From Lachnospiraceae bacterium (GTDB taxonomy: Bacteria > Bacillota > Clostridia > Lachnospirales > Lachnospiraceae), in assembly GCA_017428105.1 (NCBI GenBank), contig JAFRRM010000031.1:1-41671 (forward strand): DNA of 41,671 nt, given 5' to 3'. This document shows, in pieces, positions 8,084-17,361 of the stretch. Under the pieces are notes generated by a model, which had not been told where the DNA came from, made no database searches, and saw only the letters and a program-made list of their open reading frames with translations. The position numbers and the translations under genes are program-made. The first letter of the stretch is position 1. Every line of letters starts with the position of its first letter.

Positions 8084-9283
8084 ATGGCTGTCACAGGAAT
8101 CATAGCCGAATATAATCCCCTGCACACGGGGCACCGCCATCTGCTGGAACAGGTGCGGAAAGGGCGGCCGGAGCAGGGGATCCTGGTCGTGATGAGCGGG
8201 GATTTCGTGCAGCGCGGCGAGCCGGCGCTGACGGATAAGGTCCGGCGCGCGGCCATGGCGCTGGAAGCGGGGGCGGACCTGGTGATCGAACTGCCGCCCG
8301 CATACGCGGCGGGGAGCGCGGAAGTGTTCGCCCGCGGCGCGGTGGCGCTTCTTAAGGCCTGCGGCTGCGTGGACGAGCTGGCTTTCGGCGCTTCCTGCCC
8401 CGATCCCGCCCTGCTGGCGCGGGCCGCGGACCTGTCGGAAAAAGCGGTGCAAAGCGCGGCCCTCGGGGAAGCGCTCCGGAAGGGGCTTTCGTTCCCGGCG
8501 GCGGCGGGCGCCGCGCTGGAGGCGGACGATCCGGCGGCGGCCGCGCTGCTGGAGGATCCCAACAACCTGCTCGCCGCGGAGTACATCAAAGCCATCCGGC
8601 GGCAGGGGGCGGCCATAAAGCCCGTACCGTTCCGGCGGGCCGGAGCCGGATACCGGAGCCGTGAGCTGCCGGAGGACGGTTTTGCGTCCGCGGCGGCCGT
8701 CCGGCAGGCGCTGGAAGACGGGGCGGGACTGGACGCCGTGCGGCGCTTCCTGCCGCCGGGCGTGCCGGAGAAACTGGACTATACGATGTTCCCCGACGAC
8801 TTCTCCGCCGCCCTGGCGGCCGTCCTGGAACGGCTGGCCCGGGAGGGGAAATACGCGCTGACCGCGTTTGCGGACGTCTCTCCGGAGATGGCGGCCCGCA
8901 TCCTGGCGCAGTCGCCGTTCACGATCCGCTTCTCCGAATTGACCGAAGCGATCTCCGGCCGCAATTATACGCTGGCCCGGGTCCGGCGCGCCCTGCTGCA
9001 CATCCTGCTGGGGATCCGGCCGGAGGATCAGACACGGCCGCGCTCGATCAAGATCCTCGGGCTGCGGGAAGGCTCGTTCGTGCCGGCCCTGGTCAAGGAA
9101 AAAGCCTCTCTGCCGGTCCTGACCAAGACGGCGGACGCGGATCCCCGGCTGGCCGGGGAATATGCGGCGGCGCACCGGCTGTACGCGCAGGCCGTGTACT
9201 TTAAGACCGGCCGCCGCCTGCCGGACGATTACCGCCAAAGCCCGCTGGTCCGCAAGGCTGAAAATGATTGTATTTTATTCTGA
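8084..9283 (+). CDS. tmcAL: tRNA(Met) cytidine acetate ligase
   Basis: A 399-aa member of the TmcAL (formerly YlbM/DUF795) family, which activates acetate with ATP and acetylates the wobble cytidine of elongator tRNA-Met. The nucleotidyltransferase signature GIIAEYNPLHTGH is at the N-terminus, with the expected MSGDFVQRGEPA and DLVIELPPAYA blocks. The C-terminal half is helical and the length is as usual for the family. I start it at the ATG at 8084, which has GAGAGG eight bases upstream, rather than the GTG at 8075 that overlaps this site. The next gene, gdpP, has its own promoter at the end of this gene. Confidence 0.93.
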   Translation: MAVTGIIAEYNPLHTGHRHLLEQVRKGRPEQGILVVMSGDFVQRGEPALTDKVRRAAMALEAGADLVIELPPAYAAGSAEVFARGAVALLKACGCVDELAFGASCPDPALLARAADLSEKAVQSAALGEALRKGLSFPAAAGAALEADDPAAAALLEDPNNLLAAEYIKAIRRQGAAIKPVPFRRAGAGYRSRELPEDGFASAAAVRQALEDGAGLDAVRRFLPPGVPEKLDYTMFPDDFSAALAAVLERLAREGKYALTAFADVSPEMAARILAQSPFTIRFSELTEAISGRNYTLARVRRALLHILLGIRPEDQTRPRSIKILGLREGSFVPALVKEKASLPVLTKTADADPRLAGEYAAAHRLYAQAVYFKTGRRLPDDYRQSPLVRKAENDCILF

Positions 9284-9296
9284 TCTGTGATAAAAT
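9268..9296 (+). promoter_or_regulatory. Promoter of gdpP-rplI-dnaB
   Basis: TTGTAT (9268-9273) and TAAAAT (9291-9296) are 17 bp apart. The -35 box lies inside the last codons of tmcAL. It would give a leader of about 60 nt before gdpP. Confidence 0.6.
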
Positions 9297-9361
9297 TTAT
9301 TATCCCCGAGCGGATGAGCCGGAAGGGGAATGAGAGACCCGGAGAACGGGAAGGTGAGCTT

Positions 9362-11368
9362 ATGCAGAAATTGAAAAACCTGCTGATCAAATGGCCCTGG
9401 ATATGGCTGGCGTTCATCCTGGCATGCGCCGCCGCCTTTTTCGCGCTTCGTTTCACGGCTCCGGGCTATAACTTCATCCCCGTGGCGGCGGCCGCGCTGG
9501 GGACCCTGATCTTCGTGCTTGCCTGGCATATCACCATCCGCAAGGATCTGCAGCAGAGCGTGGTGGAGCAGTGCCTGAGCGTGGATCAGGAACTTTCCCG
9601 CAAGATCGACGCGATGTCCCTCCCTTACGCCACGCTGGACGACGAAGGCCGCATCCTCTGGAAGAACGAAGCCTTCACCCGCATGCTGGAACAATATGCA
9701 CGGCCGGAGCAGATCCGGGCGGAGGAGATCCGGGAGATCTTTCCCACCATCGCCCTCATCCCGGCGGAGAACGCGGAAGAGGACGCGGCGGACTGCTTCG
9801 CGGGCCTGGGCGACCGGATCTTCGCGGCGCAGCTGCGCAGGACCGGCGGCGATCCCCCCGTCACCACCCTGCTGCTGACGGATGAGACCGAGCACCTGGC
9901 CGTGAAGGCGACCCTGGAACGGGAACGCGGCGTGGCCGGTGTCCTGTACATCGACAACTACGAAGAACTGCTCAAGCATACGGACGCCAATGAACACAGC
10001 CTGCTGGGCGCGCTGATCGAGCAGCAGATCCAGAAATATTTCAAGAACGTGAACGGGATCGTCTGCAAGACGGAACGCGACCGTTTCTACATCTTCATGA
10101 ACCACGGCAGCCTGGCCCGCTGCATGGAGGAAAAATTCCCCCTGCTGAGCCACGTGAAGGAGATCCGGGCCGGCAATACCATGACGGTCACGGTGAGCAT
10201 CGCCTTCGGCGAGGGCGGAAAGAATTACAGCGAGAACCTGGAACTGGCGCAGGCCGCGATGGACCTGGCGCTGGGGCGCGGCGGCGATCAGGCCGTGGTG
10301 AAATACCCGGACCACGTGGTGTACTTCGGCGGAAAGGCCCAGGGCGAAGTGGGACGGACGCAGGTCAAGGCCCGCGTGAAGGCCCAGGCCCTGCGCGAAC
10401 TGATGGCGCTGCATGACAACATCTACATCATGGGCCATGCCCGCGGCGACAACGACTCGTTCGGCGCTTCCGTGGCCATTTACCGGGCGGCGGTCTCCCT
10501 GCACCTGCACGCGCAAATCGTGCTGGATACGGTCTCGTTCTCCGTGCGGCCCCTGTGGGAGTCCTTCCAGGCCTCCGCGGATTACCCGCGCGACATGTTC
10601 CTGACCGGCGAGGAAGCGCTCGCCCGCATCCAGCCGAATTCCCTGGTCGTGGTGGTGGATACCAACCGCGCGGACATGGTGGAATGCCCCGCGCTGCTGG
10701 AAAAGACCGGCCAGGTGGTGGTCTTCGACCATCACCGCCAGGCGGAAGGCGCCATCCCGGCCCAGTTCCGCTACGTGGAGCCCTACGCCTCCTCGGCCTG
10801 CGAGATGGTGACCGAGATCCTGCAGTATTTCGGCGAGGGCGTGTCCCCGATGCCGCTGGAGGCGGACGCCATCTACAGCGGCATCCTGGTGGACACCAAC
10901 AGCTTCACGGACCGCACCAGCTTCCGCACCTTTGAAGCCGCGGCCTTCCTGAAGCGCAGCGGCGCTGACCTGGTCCGCGTCAAGAAGATGCTCCGCGAGG
11001 ATTACCGGGAATACATGGCCAAGGCAGACGCCATGCAGACCGTGCAGATCATGGACGGCTGCTACGCTTTCGCGGTCTGCCCCTCCGAAGGGCTGGATTC
11101 CGCGACGGTGGTGGGCTCGCAGGTGGCCAACGACCTGCTCAACATTTCTTCGGTGAAGGCCAGCTTCGTGTTCACTGAGGTCGACGGCAAAGTATTCGTC
11201 AGCGCCCGGGCGATCGATGAAGCGAACGTCCAGCTGATCATGGAACGCATGGGCGGCGGCGGCCATCTGGGCTCCGCCGGCACGCAGCTGAAGGGCGTCA
11301 CCGTGGAGGAGGCGCAGGAACAGGTCCTGCAGACCATCCGCGCCATGAAAGAAGAAGGGGTACTGTAA
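9362..11368 (+). CDS. gdpP: Cyclic-di-AMP phosphodiesterase GdpP
   Basis: A 668-aa membrane protein that hydrolyses c-di-AMP to pApA. It has two N-terminal TM helices (about 14-33 and 38-57), a PAS-like domain (about 75-150), a degenerate GGDEF domain (about 175-300) and a C-terminal DHH/DHHA1 phosphodiesterase. Metal motifs visible are GHARGDNDSFGAS, VVVDTNRADM, VFDHHRQ and ILVDTNSFTD, with the DHHA1 motif GGGGHLGSAG near residue 630. I chose the ATG at 9362 because GGAAGGTGAG lies just upstream and this gives the family's usual N-terminus. It is followed with no gap by rplI and dnaB, the order seen in Bacillus (yybT-rplI-dnaC). Confidence 0.95.
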   Translation: MQKLKNLLIKWPWIWLAFILACAAAFFALRFTAPGYNFIPVAAAALGTLIFVLAWHITIRKDLQQSVVEQCLSVDQELSRKIDAMSLPYATLDDEGRILWKNEAFTRMLEQYARPEQIRAEEIREIFPTIALIPAENAEEDAADCFAGLGDRIFAAQLRRTGGDPPVTTLLLTDETEHLAVKATLERERGVAGVLYIDNYEELLKHTDANEHSLLGALIEQQIQKYFKNVNGIVCKTERDRFYIFMNHGSLARCMEEKFPLLSHVKEIRAGNTMTVTVSIAFGEGGKNYSENLELAQAAMDLALGRGGDQAVVKYPDHVVYFGGKAQGEVGRTQVKARVKAQALRELMALHDNIYIMGHARGDNDSFGASVAIYRAAVSLHLHAQIVLDTVSFSVRPLWESFQASADYPRDMFLTGEEALARIQPNSLVVVVDTNRADMVECPALLEKTGQVVVFDHHRQAEGAIPAQFRYVEPYASSACEMVTEILQYFGEGVSPMPLEADAIYSGILVDTNSFTDRTSFRTFEAAAFLKRSGADLVRVKKMLREDYREYMAKADAMQTVQIMDGCYAFAVCPSEGLDSATVVGSQVANDLLNISSVKASFVFTEVDGKVFVSARAIDEANVQLIMERMGGGGHLGSAGTQLKGVTVEEAQEQVLQTIRAMKEEGVL

Positions 11369-11815
11369 ATGAAAGTCGTATTATTACAGGACGTTAGGAC
11401 CTTAGGCAAAAAAGACGCGATCGTGACCGTCAACGACGGCTACGCCCGCAATTACCTGATCCCCCGCAAACTGGCGGTGGAAGCCACCCAGGCCAATCTG
11501 AACACCCTGAAGGCACAGGTGGCCGCGGCGCAGCGCCAGGCGGACGAGGAACTGGTCAAGGCGAAGCTGAAGGCAAAGGAGATGGAGAACATCCGCGTCA
11601 GCATCCCCGTGAAAGTGGGGGCGGGCGGCAAGCTGTTCGGCGCCGTGTCCGCGAAGGAGATCGCGGACGCCGTGAAGGAGCAGTGCGGCTTTGACGTGGA
11701 CAAGAAAAAGATCCAGCTGGCGGAGCCCATCAAGACCGTCGGCGAAGAGACCGTGGAGATCAAGCTGCACCGCGAGGTGACCGCGAAGATCGTCGTGGCA
11801 GTGGTAGAAGCATAA
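11369..11815 (+). CDS. rplI: 50S ribosomal protein L9
   Basis: A 148-aa L9. The N-terminal rRNA-binding domain carries GYARNYLIPRKLA, followed by the long connecting helix and the C-terminal domain beginning near residue 75 (IPVKVGAGGKLFGAVS). The start codon directly follows the gdpP stop, and the ribosome-binding site AAGGGG lies inside the end of gdpP, which suggests translational coupling. The length is normal. Confidence 0.97.
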   Translation: MKVVLLQDVRTLGKKDAIVTVNDGYARNYLIPRKLAVEATQANLNTLKAQVAAAQRQADEELVKAKLKAKEMENIRVSIPVKVGAGGKLFGAVSAKEIADAVKEQCGFDVDKKKIQLAEPIKTVGEETVEIKLHREVTAKIVVAVVEA

Positions 11816-13234
11816 ATGGCCGGCACGGAAGAACGGGACAATCAGATCAAGCGGATCCGCCCCCACAACCTGGGTGCGGAGCAGACCGTGCTGGGCTCCA
11901 TGCTGCTGGACAACGAATGCATCCCGAAGCTGGAAGGCGCCCTGACCGGCCAGGATTTCTATACGCCGATGTACGGCGTCATTTTCGACGCCATGATGGA
12001 GCTGTACAACGAAGGCCAGCCGGTGGACCCGGTGACGCTCCAGAACCGTCTGCAGATGAAGGACGTCGCGCCGGAGGTGAGCAGCCCGGAATTCATCGGG
12101 GAACTGATCGCGTCCGTGCCGGTCTCCGCGAACGCCCGCTATTATGCGGAGATCGTGGCGGAGAAGGCGCTGCTGCGGCGCATCATCGGCGTGAACGAGG
12201 ACGTCGCGGGCATGTGCTACGCGGAGAAGGAGTCCGTCGACGTCATCGCGGAAGAGACGGAGCGGAAGATCTTCGACGTGCTGAACCGCCGGCGGCAGCA
12301 GGACATCGTCCCGATCGACGAGATCACGCGGAACGCCCTGGCCGTGATCAACGAGGCGGCCCTGAGCCGCAACCCCATCACGGGACTGGCCACGGGCTTC
12401 AAGGACCTGGATGAGATGCTGACGGGCCTGCACCCGTCGGAAATGATCCTGATCGGCGCCCGGCCTTCCATGGGCAAGACCGCGCTGGTCCTGAACATCC
12501 TGCAGAACGTAGTGTTCCGTCAGGACCAGTGCGCGGTGCTGTTCTCTCTGGAGATGGCCAAGGAAATGATCATGAACCGCCTGCTCTCCATGGAAGCCCA
12601 TGTGGACGCCCAGCGCCTGCGCAGCGGCGAACTGAGCGACGAGGACTGGGACAAACTGTTTGAAGCGGCGGAGACCATCAGCCGCTCCAAACTGATCATC
12701 GACGAAACGTCCGGCATCACGGTGTCGGATCTGCGCAGCAAATGCCGCAAGATCAAACTGGAACGAGACCTGAAGCTGATCGTCATCGACTATCTGCAGC
12801 TGATGACCGGCTCGGGCCGCCGCAGCGAGAACCGCCAGCAGGAGATCACGGAGATCTCCCGCGGCCTCAAGGCCCTGGCGCGGGAACTCAGAGTCCCGGT
12901 CATCGCGCTGTCGCAGGTGTCGCGCGCGCCGGACGCCCGGAAGGAGGACCACCGGCCGCTGCTGTCGGACCTGCGCGAATCCGGTTCCATCGAACAGGAC
13001 GCGGACGTGGTCATGTTCATCTACCGGGACGAATATTACAACAAGGAAAACAGCAAGAAGAAAGGGATCACGGAACTGATCGTGGCCAAGCAGAGAAACG
13101 GCCCCGTGGGGACCGTGGAGCTGGCCTGGCTGCCCCAGAACCTGCGCTTCGCCAACATCTCCCGGGAGATGCGGATGCAGCGGGAGCGGGAAGCCCGGGA
13201 ACAGGCCGCTGCGGAACGGGGCGGCGAACAGTAA
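11816..13234 (+). CDS. dnaB: Replicative DNA helicase DnaB
   Basis: A 472-aa hexameric replicative helicase. The N-terminal DnaB_N domain (about 10-110) begins with PHNLGAEQTVLGSMLLD, and the RecA-like C-terminal domain begins near 190. Walker A is GARPSMGKTA with Lys221, Walker B is LIVIDYLQLM, and the DLRESGSIEQDAD block is conserved. The ATG abuts the rplI stop codon, so it is the third gene of the operon. A GC hairpin without a T-run (13253-13273) follows. Confidence 0.97.
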   Translation: MAGTEERDNQIKRIRPHNLGAEQTVLGSMLLDNECIPKLEGALTGQDFYTPMYGVIFDAMMELYNEGQPVDPVTLQNRLQMKDVAPEVSSPEFIGELIASVPVSANARYYAEIVAEKALLRRIIGVNEDVAGMCYAEKESVDVIAEETERKIFDVLNRRRQQDIVPIDEITRNALAVINEAALSRNPITGLATGFKDLDEMLTGLHPSEMILIGARPSMGKTALVLNILQNVVFRQDQCAVLFSLEMAKEMIMNRLLSMEAHVDAQRLRSGELSDEDWDKLFEAAETISRSKLIIDETSGITVSDLRSKCRKIKLERDLKLIVIDYLQLMTGSGRRSENRQQEITEISRGLKALARELRVPVIALSQVSRAPDARKEDHRPLLSDLRESGSIEQDADVVMFIYRDEYYNKENSKKKGITELIVAKQRNGPVGTVELAWLPQNLRFANISREMRMQREREAREQAAAERGGEQ

Positions 13235-13252
13235 TAGAGAAGAAGCAAGAGC

Positions 13253-13273
13253 GGGCCGATGTGAGATCGGCCC
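13253..13273 (+). terminator. Hairpin between dnaB and fmt, weak or partial terminator
   Basis: A perfect 8-bp stem GGGCCGAT/ATCGGCCC has a GTGAG loop. No T-run follows, so termination may be partial and the fmt operon may be fed by read-through. I see no convincing promoter between this hairpin and fmt. Confidence 0.4.
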
Positions 13274-13303
13274 CTGTCATATCGTGAAGAGGGAGGGAAG
13301 CGT

Positions 13304-14260
13304 ATGCGGATACTGTTCATGGGAACGCCGGAACTGAGCCGGACCGTGCTGGAAGCCCTGCTGGAGGCCGGTCATGAGATCGTGCTCGCGGTCACGCAGC
13401 CGGACCGAGTAAAGGGCCGGGGCAAGGCCATGCAGGTCCCGCCGGTGAAGGAACTGGCGCTGGCGCATCAGATCCCCGTGTTCCAGCCGGAGCGGCTCAG
13501 AAGGGAAGAAAACGTGGCGTGGCTGCGGGATTTCTGCAAGGAAAATCCGGCTGACGCGGGCGTGGTGGCCGCATTCGGCCAGATCCTGCCGCAGGCGGTG
13601 CTGGACCTGCCGCGGCTGGGCTGCCTTAATGTGCATACGTCCCTGCTGCCGAAGTACCGGGGGGCGGCGCCCATCGAAGCCGCGATCCTGGCCGGGGAGG
13701 CGGAGACGGGCGTCACGGTCATGCAGATGGACGCCGGCCTGGATACGGGCGACATCCGCCTGCAGGAAGCCCTTCCGATCGCGCCGGACGATACCGGCGG
13801 CTCGCTGACCGGCAAACTGGCGGCGCTGGGCGGCGGACTGATCGTCCGCGCGCTGGCGATGCTGGAAGAAGGGACGCTGCCCCGCCGCCCGCAGGAGGGC
13901 GAAAGCACCTATGCGGGCCTCATCCGCAAAGAAGAAGGCCTTCTGGATCTCGCGCAGCCCGCGGAAGAACTGGAACGGCGCATCCGCGCCTTCGATCCCT
14001 GGCCCGGGACATACACGTTCCGGGAGGGCAGGCGCCTGAAGATCGGCCGGGCCTGCGTACTGCCCGGATCCGCTTCCGGGACTTGGGCCCCCGGCACCGT
14101 GACCGCCGTCTCGAAGCACGGCGTCGACGTGCAGACGGGCCGCGGCATTCTCCGCTTGCTGGCCCTGCAGCCCGAGGGCAAAAAGATGATGCCTGCCGAC
14201 GCCTATCTGCGCGGCTACGCGATGCTGCCGGGCGACGTCCTGGGGGACACCGATGAATAG
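13304..14260 (+). CDS. fmt: Methionyl-tRNA formyltransferase
   Basis: A 318-aa enzyme that formylates Met-tRNAfMet for translation initiation. The N-terminal formyltransferase fold contains the catalytic Asn-His pair in LNVHTSLLPKYRGAAP and the Asp in MDAGLDTGDI. The C-terminal tRNA-binding domain begins near 205. GGGAGGG lies upstream of the ATG. It is the first gene of the fmt-rsmB-rlmN-stp-prkC-rsgA-rpe run; the def and priA genes often found upstream of it in Firmicutes are absent here, with dnaB in that position. Confidence 0.96.
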   Translation: MRILFMGTPELSRTVLEALLEAGHEIVLAVTQPDRVKGRGKAMQVPPVKELALAHQIPVFQPERLRREENVAWLRDFCKENPADAGVVAAFGQILPQAVLDLPRLGCLNVHTSLLPKYRGAAPIEAAILAGEAETGVTVMQMDAGLDTGDIRLQEALPIAPDDTGGSLTGKLAALGGGLIVRALAMLEEGTLPRRPQEGESTYAGLIRKEEGLLDLAQPAEELERRIRAFDPWPGTYTFREGRRLKIGRACVLPGSASGTWAPGTVTAVSKHGVDVQTGRGILRLLALQPEGKKMMPADAYLRGYAMLPGDVLGDTDE

Positions 14261-15581
14261 CCGGGCCCTGGCCGCCGCGATCATCGATCAGACGATGGAG
14301 CAGGGCGGCAAAAGCCACGAGCTGCTGCGCGCCGCCTTCCGGGAAAACCCCGGTCTGGACGTGCGCGAGCGGAATCTGATCACCGCGCTGGTCCATGGGA
14401 CCGTCAGCCGCGCGCTGACGCTGGACGGGTATCTGGATCAGATCAGCCGGACCCCGGCGGCGCGCCTCAAGCCCTATCTGCGCAGCGTCCTGCGCATGGG
14501 GCTGTACCAGATCCTTTACATGGACCGGATCCCCGCCGCGGCGGCGGTCAATGAAAGCGTCAAACTCGTCCGGAAACGCTTCGGGGAAGGCCTGACCGGC
14601 TTTGCGAACGGCGTCCTGCGGGCCGCGGCGCGCAAATCGGACTGGACGGCGCCGGAAGGCGCGGCTGCCCTGAGCCTCCCGCCGGATCTGTACGAATATC
14701 TCGTTTCCCTGTACGGGACCGCGGAAACGGAGCGGATCGGCGGACATTTCCTGGCGCCACCTACGCTGTGGGGCCGGGTGAATACGAGCCGCGCGGCCGC
14801 GGAAGAGGTCGTCGCCTCCTTAAAGAGCGAAGGCGTCACGGCCGAGCCCTCCGGCCTCCTGCCCGAAGCCCTGCGTCTGCAGCGGGCCAAAACGGAGGAA
14901 GCGGTCCCCCTGGAAGCCCTCACGGCCGTGCGGAACGGATGGCTGCAGCTGCAGGACCTCAGTTCCCAGCTGGCGGTCGCCGCCGCGGCTCCGCAGCCCG
15001 GCATGCGCGTCCTGGACCTGTGCGCCGCCCCGGGCGGCAAAAGCCTGCACGCCGCGGACCTGATGCGCGGGGAAGGCGAACTGCTGGCCTGCGACATCAG
15101 CGCGGAGAAATGCCGCCTGATCGAAGAGAACGCGGCCCGGAGCGGTTTTTCCTGCATCCGGCCCGTGATCTCGGACGCCCTGGCGTTCGATCCCGCCAAA
15201 GAAAATGCCTTTGACCTGGTCATCGCGGACCTGCCCTGTTCGGGCCTGGGCATCGCCGGCCGCAAGCCGGAGATCAAATACCGCGTGACTCTTTCCCAGA
15301 TACACGACCTTGCCGCCCTGCAGCGGCAGATGCTGGACAACGCCGTCCGCTATGTGAAGCCCGGCGGCACGCTGCTGTTTTCCACCTGCACGCTGACCCG
15401 CGAGGAAAACACGGACAATGCCCGCCGGCTGGCCGCAGAAAAAGGCCTCCGCCCGAAGCCCGTCTCCTGTCCGCCCCCGCTCCCCGGCCGTGAAGACGCG
15501 CCGCACGTCCGCCGCCTCCTGCCCGGAGACTTCGGCGGCGACGGCTTCTTCTTCAGCCTGTTCACCAAGGAGAAAACATGA
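14253..15581 (+). CDS. rsmB: 16S rRNA m5C967 methyltransferase RsmB
   Basis: A 442-aa SAM-dependent methyltransferase acting on C967 (E. coli numbering) of 16S rRNA. An N-terminal NusB-like RNA-binding domain (about 5-130) precedes a Rossmann methyltransferase domain with SAM motif VLDLCAAPGGKS near 253. The two RsmB cysteines lie in ADLPCSGLG and FSTCTLTREEN. It overlaps the end of fmt by 8 nt and rlmN by 4 nt, so translation is coupled. Confidence 0.95.
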   Translation: MNSRALAAAIIDQTMEQGGKSHELLRAAFRENPGLDVRERNLITALVHGTVSRALTLDGYLDQISRTPAARLKPYLRSVLRMGLYQILYMDRIPAAAAVNESVKLVRKRFGEGLTGFANGVLRAAARKSDWTAPEGAAALSLPPDLYEYLVSLYGTAETERIGGHFLAPPTLWGRVNTSRAAAEEVVASLKSEGVTAEPSGLLPEALRLQRAKTEEAVPLEALTAVRNGWLQLQDLSSQLAVAAAAPQPGMRVLDLCAAPGGKSLHAADLMRGEGELLACDISAEKCRLIEENAARSGFSCIRPVISDALAFDPAKENAFDLVIADLPCSGLGIAGRKPEIKYRVTLSQIHDLAALQRQMLDNAVRYVKPGGTLLFSTCTLTREENTDNARRLAAEKGLRPKPVSCPPPLPGREDAPHVRRLLPGDFGGDGFFFSLFTKEKT

Positions 15582-16600
15582 CGGATCTCCGTTCCCTGAC
15601 CCCGGAAGAACTGCGGGCCGCCCTCCAGGACATGGGGCAGCCTTCTTTCCGCGCGGACCAGATCTTTGACTGGCTCCACCGCAAAAAAGTCCGCACTTTG
15701 GACGAAATGACCAACCTTCCCAAAGCGCTGCGGGAGAAATTGAAGGAAGACTTCACGCTCAGCACCCTGACGCTCCATACCCGCCAGATCTCCCGGGACG
15801 GCACGCGGAAATACCTGTTCCTGCTGCCGGACCGCCAGGCGGTCGAAAGTGTCCTGATGCACTATGATTACGGCAGCACGGTCTGCGTCTCCTCGCAGGT
15901 GGGCTGCCGCATGGGATGCCATTTCTGCGCCTCCACCATCGGAGGCCTTTCGCGCGATCTGCTGCCCGGCGAGATGCTGGAGCAGATCTACCGCATCGAG
16001 GAGGATGCCGGTCTGACCGTGAACCACCTGGTCGTGATGGGCACGGGCGAGCCGCTGGACAATCTGGACAACCTGATCCGCTTCCTCCGCCTGCTCACGC
16101 ATCCCGCGGGCAAGAACCTGAGCGAGCGGAACATCACGGTCTCCACCTGCGGCCTGGTCCCGCAGATCGCCCGGCTGGCGGAGGAGCATCTGGGCATCAC
16201 CCTGGCTCTCTCCCTGCACGCGCCGAGCGACGAACTGCGCCGCACCATGATGCCCATCGCCAACCGCTATACCATTGCGGAGACCCTGGCGGCCTGCGAC
16301 GCGTATTTCGCCGCCACCGGCCGCCGCATGAGCTACGAATACAGCCTGGTGCGCGGTGTGAACGATCAGCCGGAGCACGCGCAGGCCCTTTCCGCCCTGC
16401 TCAAGGGCAAAAACTGCCACGTCAACCTGATCCCGGTGAACCCCGTGGCGGAGCGTTCGTACGAGGCTTCGCAGGAGGCCTCGGTGGCGCGCTTTCAAAA
16501 AATACTTGAAAAAAACGGGATAAATGCTACTATTAGAAAGAAGATGGGCGCGGACATCGACGGTGCCTGCGGCCAGCTCAGAAGGAGGCTGATGGAGTAG
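15578..16600 (+). CDS. rlmN: Dual-specificity 23S rRNA/tRNA m2A methyltransferase RlmN
   Basis: A 340-aa radical SAM enzyme that methylates C2 of A2503 in 23S rRNA and A37 of some tRNAs. The cluster cysteines are C110, C114 and C117 (CRMGCHFC). The C-terminal catalytic cysteine is C331 in DGACGQL. MGTGEPLDN and LSLHAPSDELR are conserved family blocks. It overlaps rsmB by 4 nt (ATGA), and stp starts two bases after its stop. Confidence 0.96.
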   Translation: MTDLRSLTPEELRAALQDMGQPSFRADQIFDWLHRKKVRTLDEMTNLPKALREKLKEDFTLSTLTLHTRQISRDGTRKYLFLLPDRQAVESVLMHYDYGSTVCVSSQVGCRMGCHFCASTIGGLSRDLLPGEMLEQIYRIEEDAGLTVNHLVVMGTGEPLDNLDNLIRFLRLLTHPAGKNLSERNITVSTCGLVPQIARLAEEHLGITLALSLHAPSDELRRTMMPIANRYTIAETLAACDAYFAATGRRMSYEYSLVRGVNDQPEHAQALSALLKGKNCHVNLIPVNPVAERSYEASQEASVARFQKILEKNGINATIRKKMGADIDGACGQLRRRLME

Positions 16601-16602
16601 CG

Positions 16603-17355
16603 ATGCTTCGTTATGCGGCAAGAACTGACGTCGGCCTGGTCAGACAGAACAACGAAGACTCCTTTTACACGGGCTGCCCTCTGGGCGGACTGGAAAACAA
16701 TCTGTTTATCGTGGCCGATGGAATGGGAGGACATAAGGGAGGAGAGTACGCCTCTCGTTTTGTTGTACGCAGGATCCCGGTCCGTCTGAAGGAGACCGGC
16801 CGGAAGAACGGCGTGATGAACGCCCTGCGGGAAGCGGTGGAGAGCACCAACAAGGACCTGAACCAGATCTCCCGGGAGGAGGAATCCCTGCAGGGGATGG
16901 GCTCCACCCTGGTCATGGCCTATTTCAATAAAACGGAATGGATCGTCATCAACGTGGGCGACAGCCGCGCCTACCTGTTGGAAGACGGAGAACTGCGGCA
17001 GATCACCCTGGACCACTCCTGGGTGGAGGAAATGGTGCGCCAGGGCGTCCTGGAACGGGACGACCCGATGTACCTGGCCAACCGGAACAAGATCACCCGG
17101 GCCATGGGCTCCGAGCCCGTGGTGGAAGAGGACGTGTTCCTGGTCCCCGCCGCCTCCGGCCAGCGCCTGCTGCTGTGCAGCGACGGCCTCCACGGCATGC
17201 TGAGCGACGATGAGATCGCTGCCGTGCTGCGTGAGGAAGAGGACGTCGACCGGGCGGCCTCGCGCCTGCTCCGTCTGGCGATGGAAGCGGGCGGACAGGA
17301 CAACATCACCATCCTCCTGGCGGAATACCGGGACGGGACTGAATCAGAGGAATAA
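16603..17355 (+). CDS. stp: PP2C-type Ser/Thr phosphatase (Stp/PrpC)
   Basis: A 250-aa cytoplasmic PPM/PP2C phosphatase that reverses the phosphorylation made by the neighbouring PASTA kinase. Metal-binding motifs are RTDVGLVRQNNEDS, VADGMGGHKGGE, LLCSDGLHGML and QDNITILLAEY. The length fits the family. A GGAG lies five bases before the ATG, within the overlap region with rlmN. The gene is six bases before the kinase gene, the standard phosphatase-kinase pair. Confidence 0.95.
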   Translation: MLRYAARTDVGLVRQNNEDSFYTGCPLGGLENNLFIVADGMGGHKGGEYASRFVVRRIPVRLKETGRKNGVMNALREAVESTNKDLNQISREEESLQGMGSTLVMAYFNKTEWIVINVGDSRAYLLEDGELRQITLDHSWVEEMVRQGVLERDDPMYLANRNKITRAMGSEPVVEEDVFLVPAASGQRLLLCSDGLHGMLSDDEIAAVLREEEDVDRAASRLLRLAMEAGGQDNITILLAEYRDGTESEE

Positions 17356-17361
17356 AGACCT

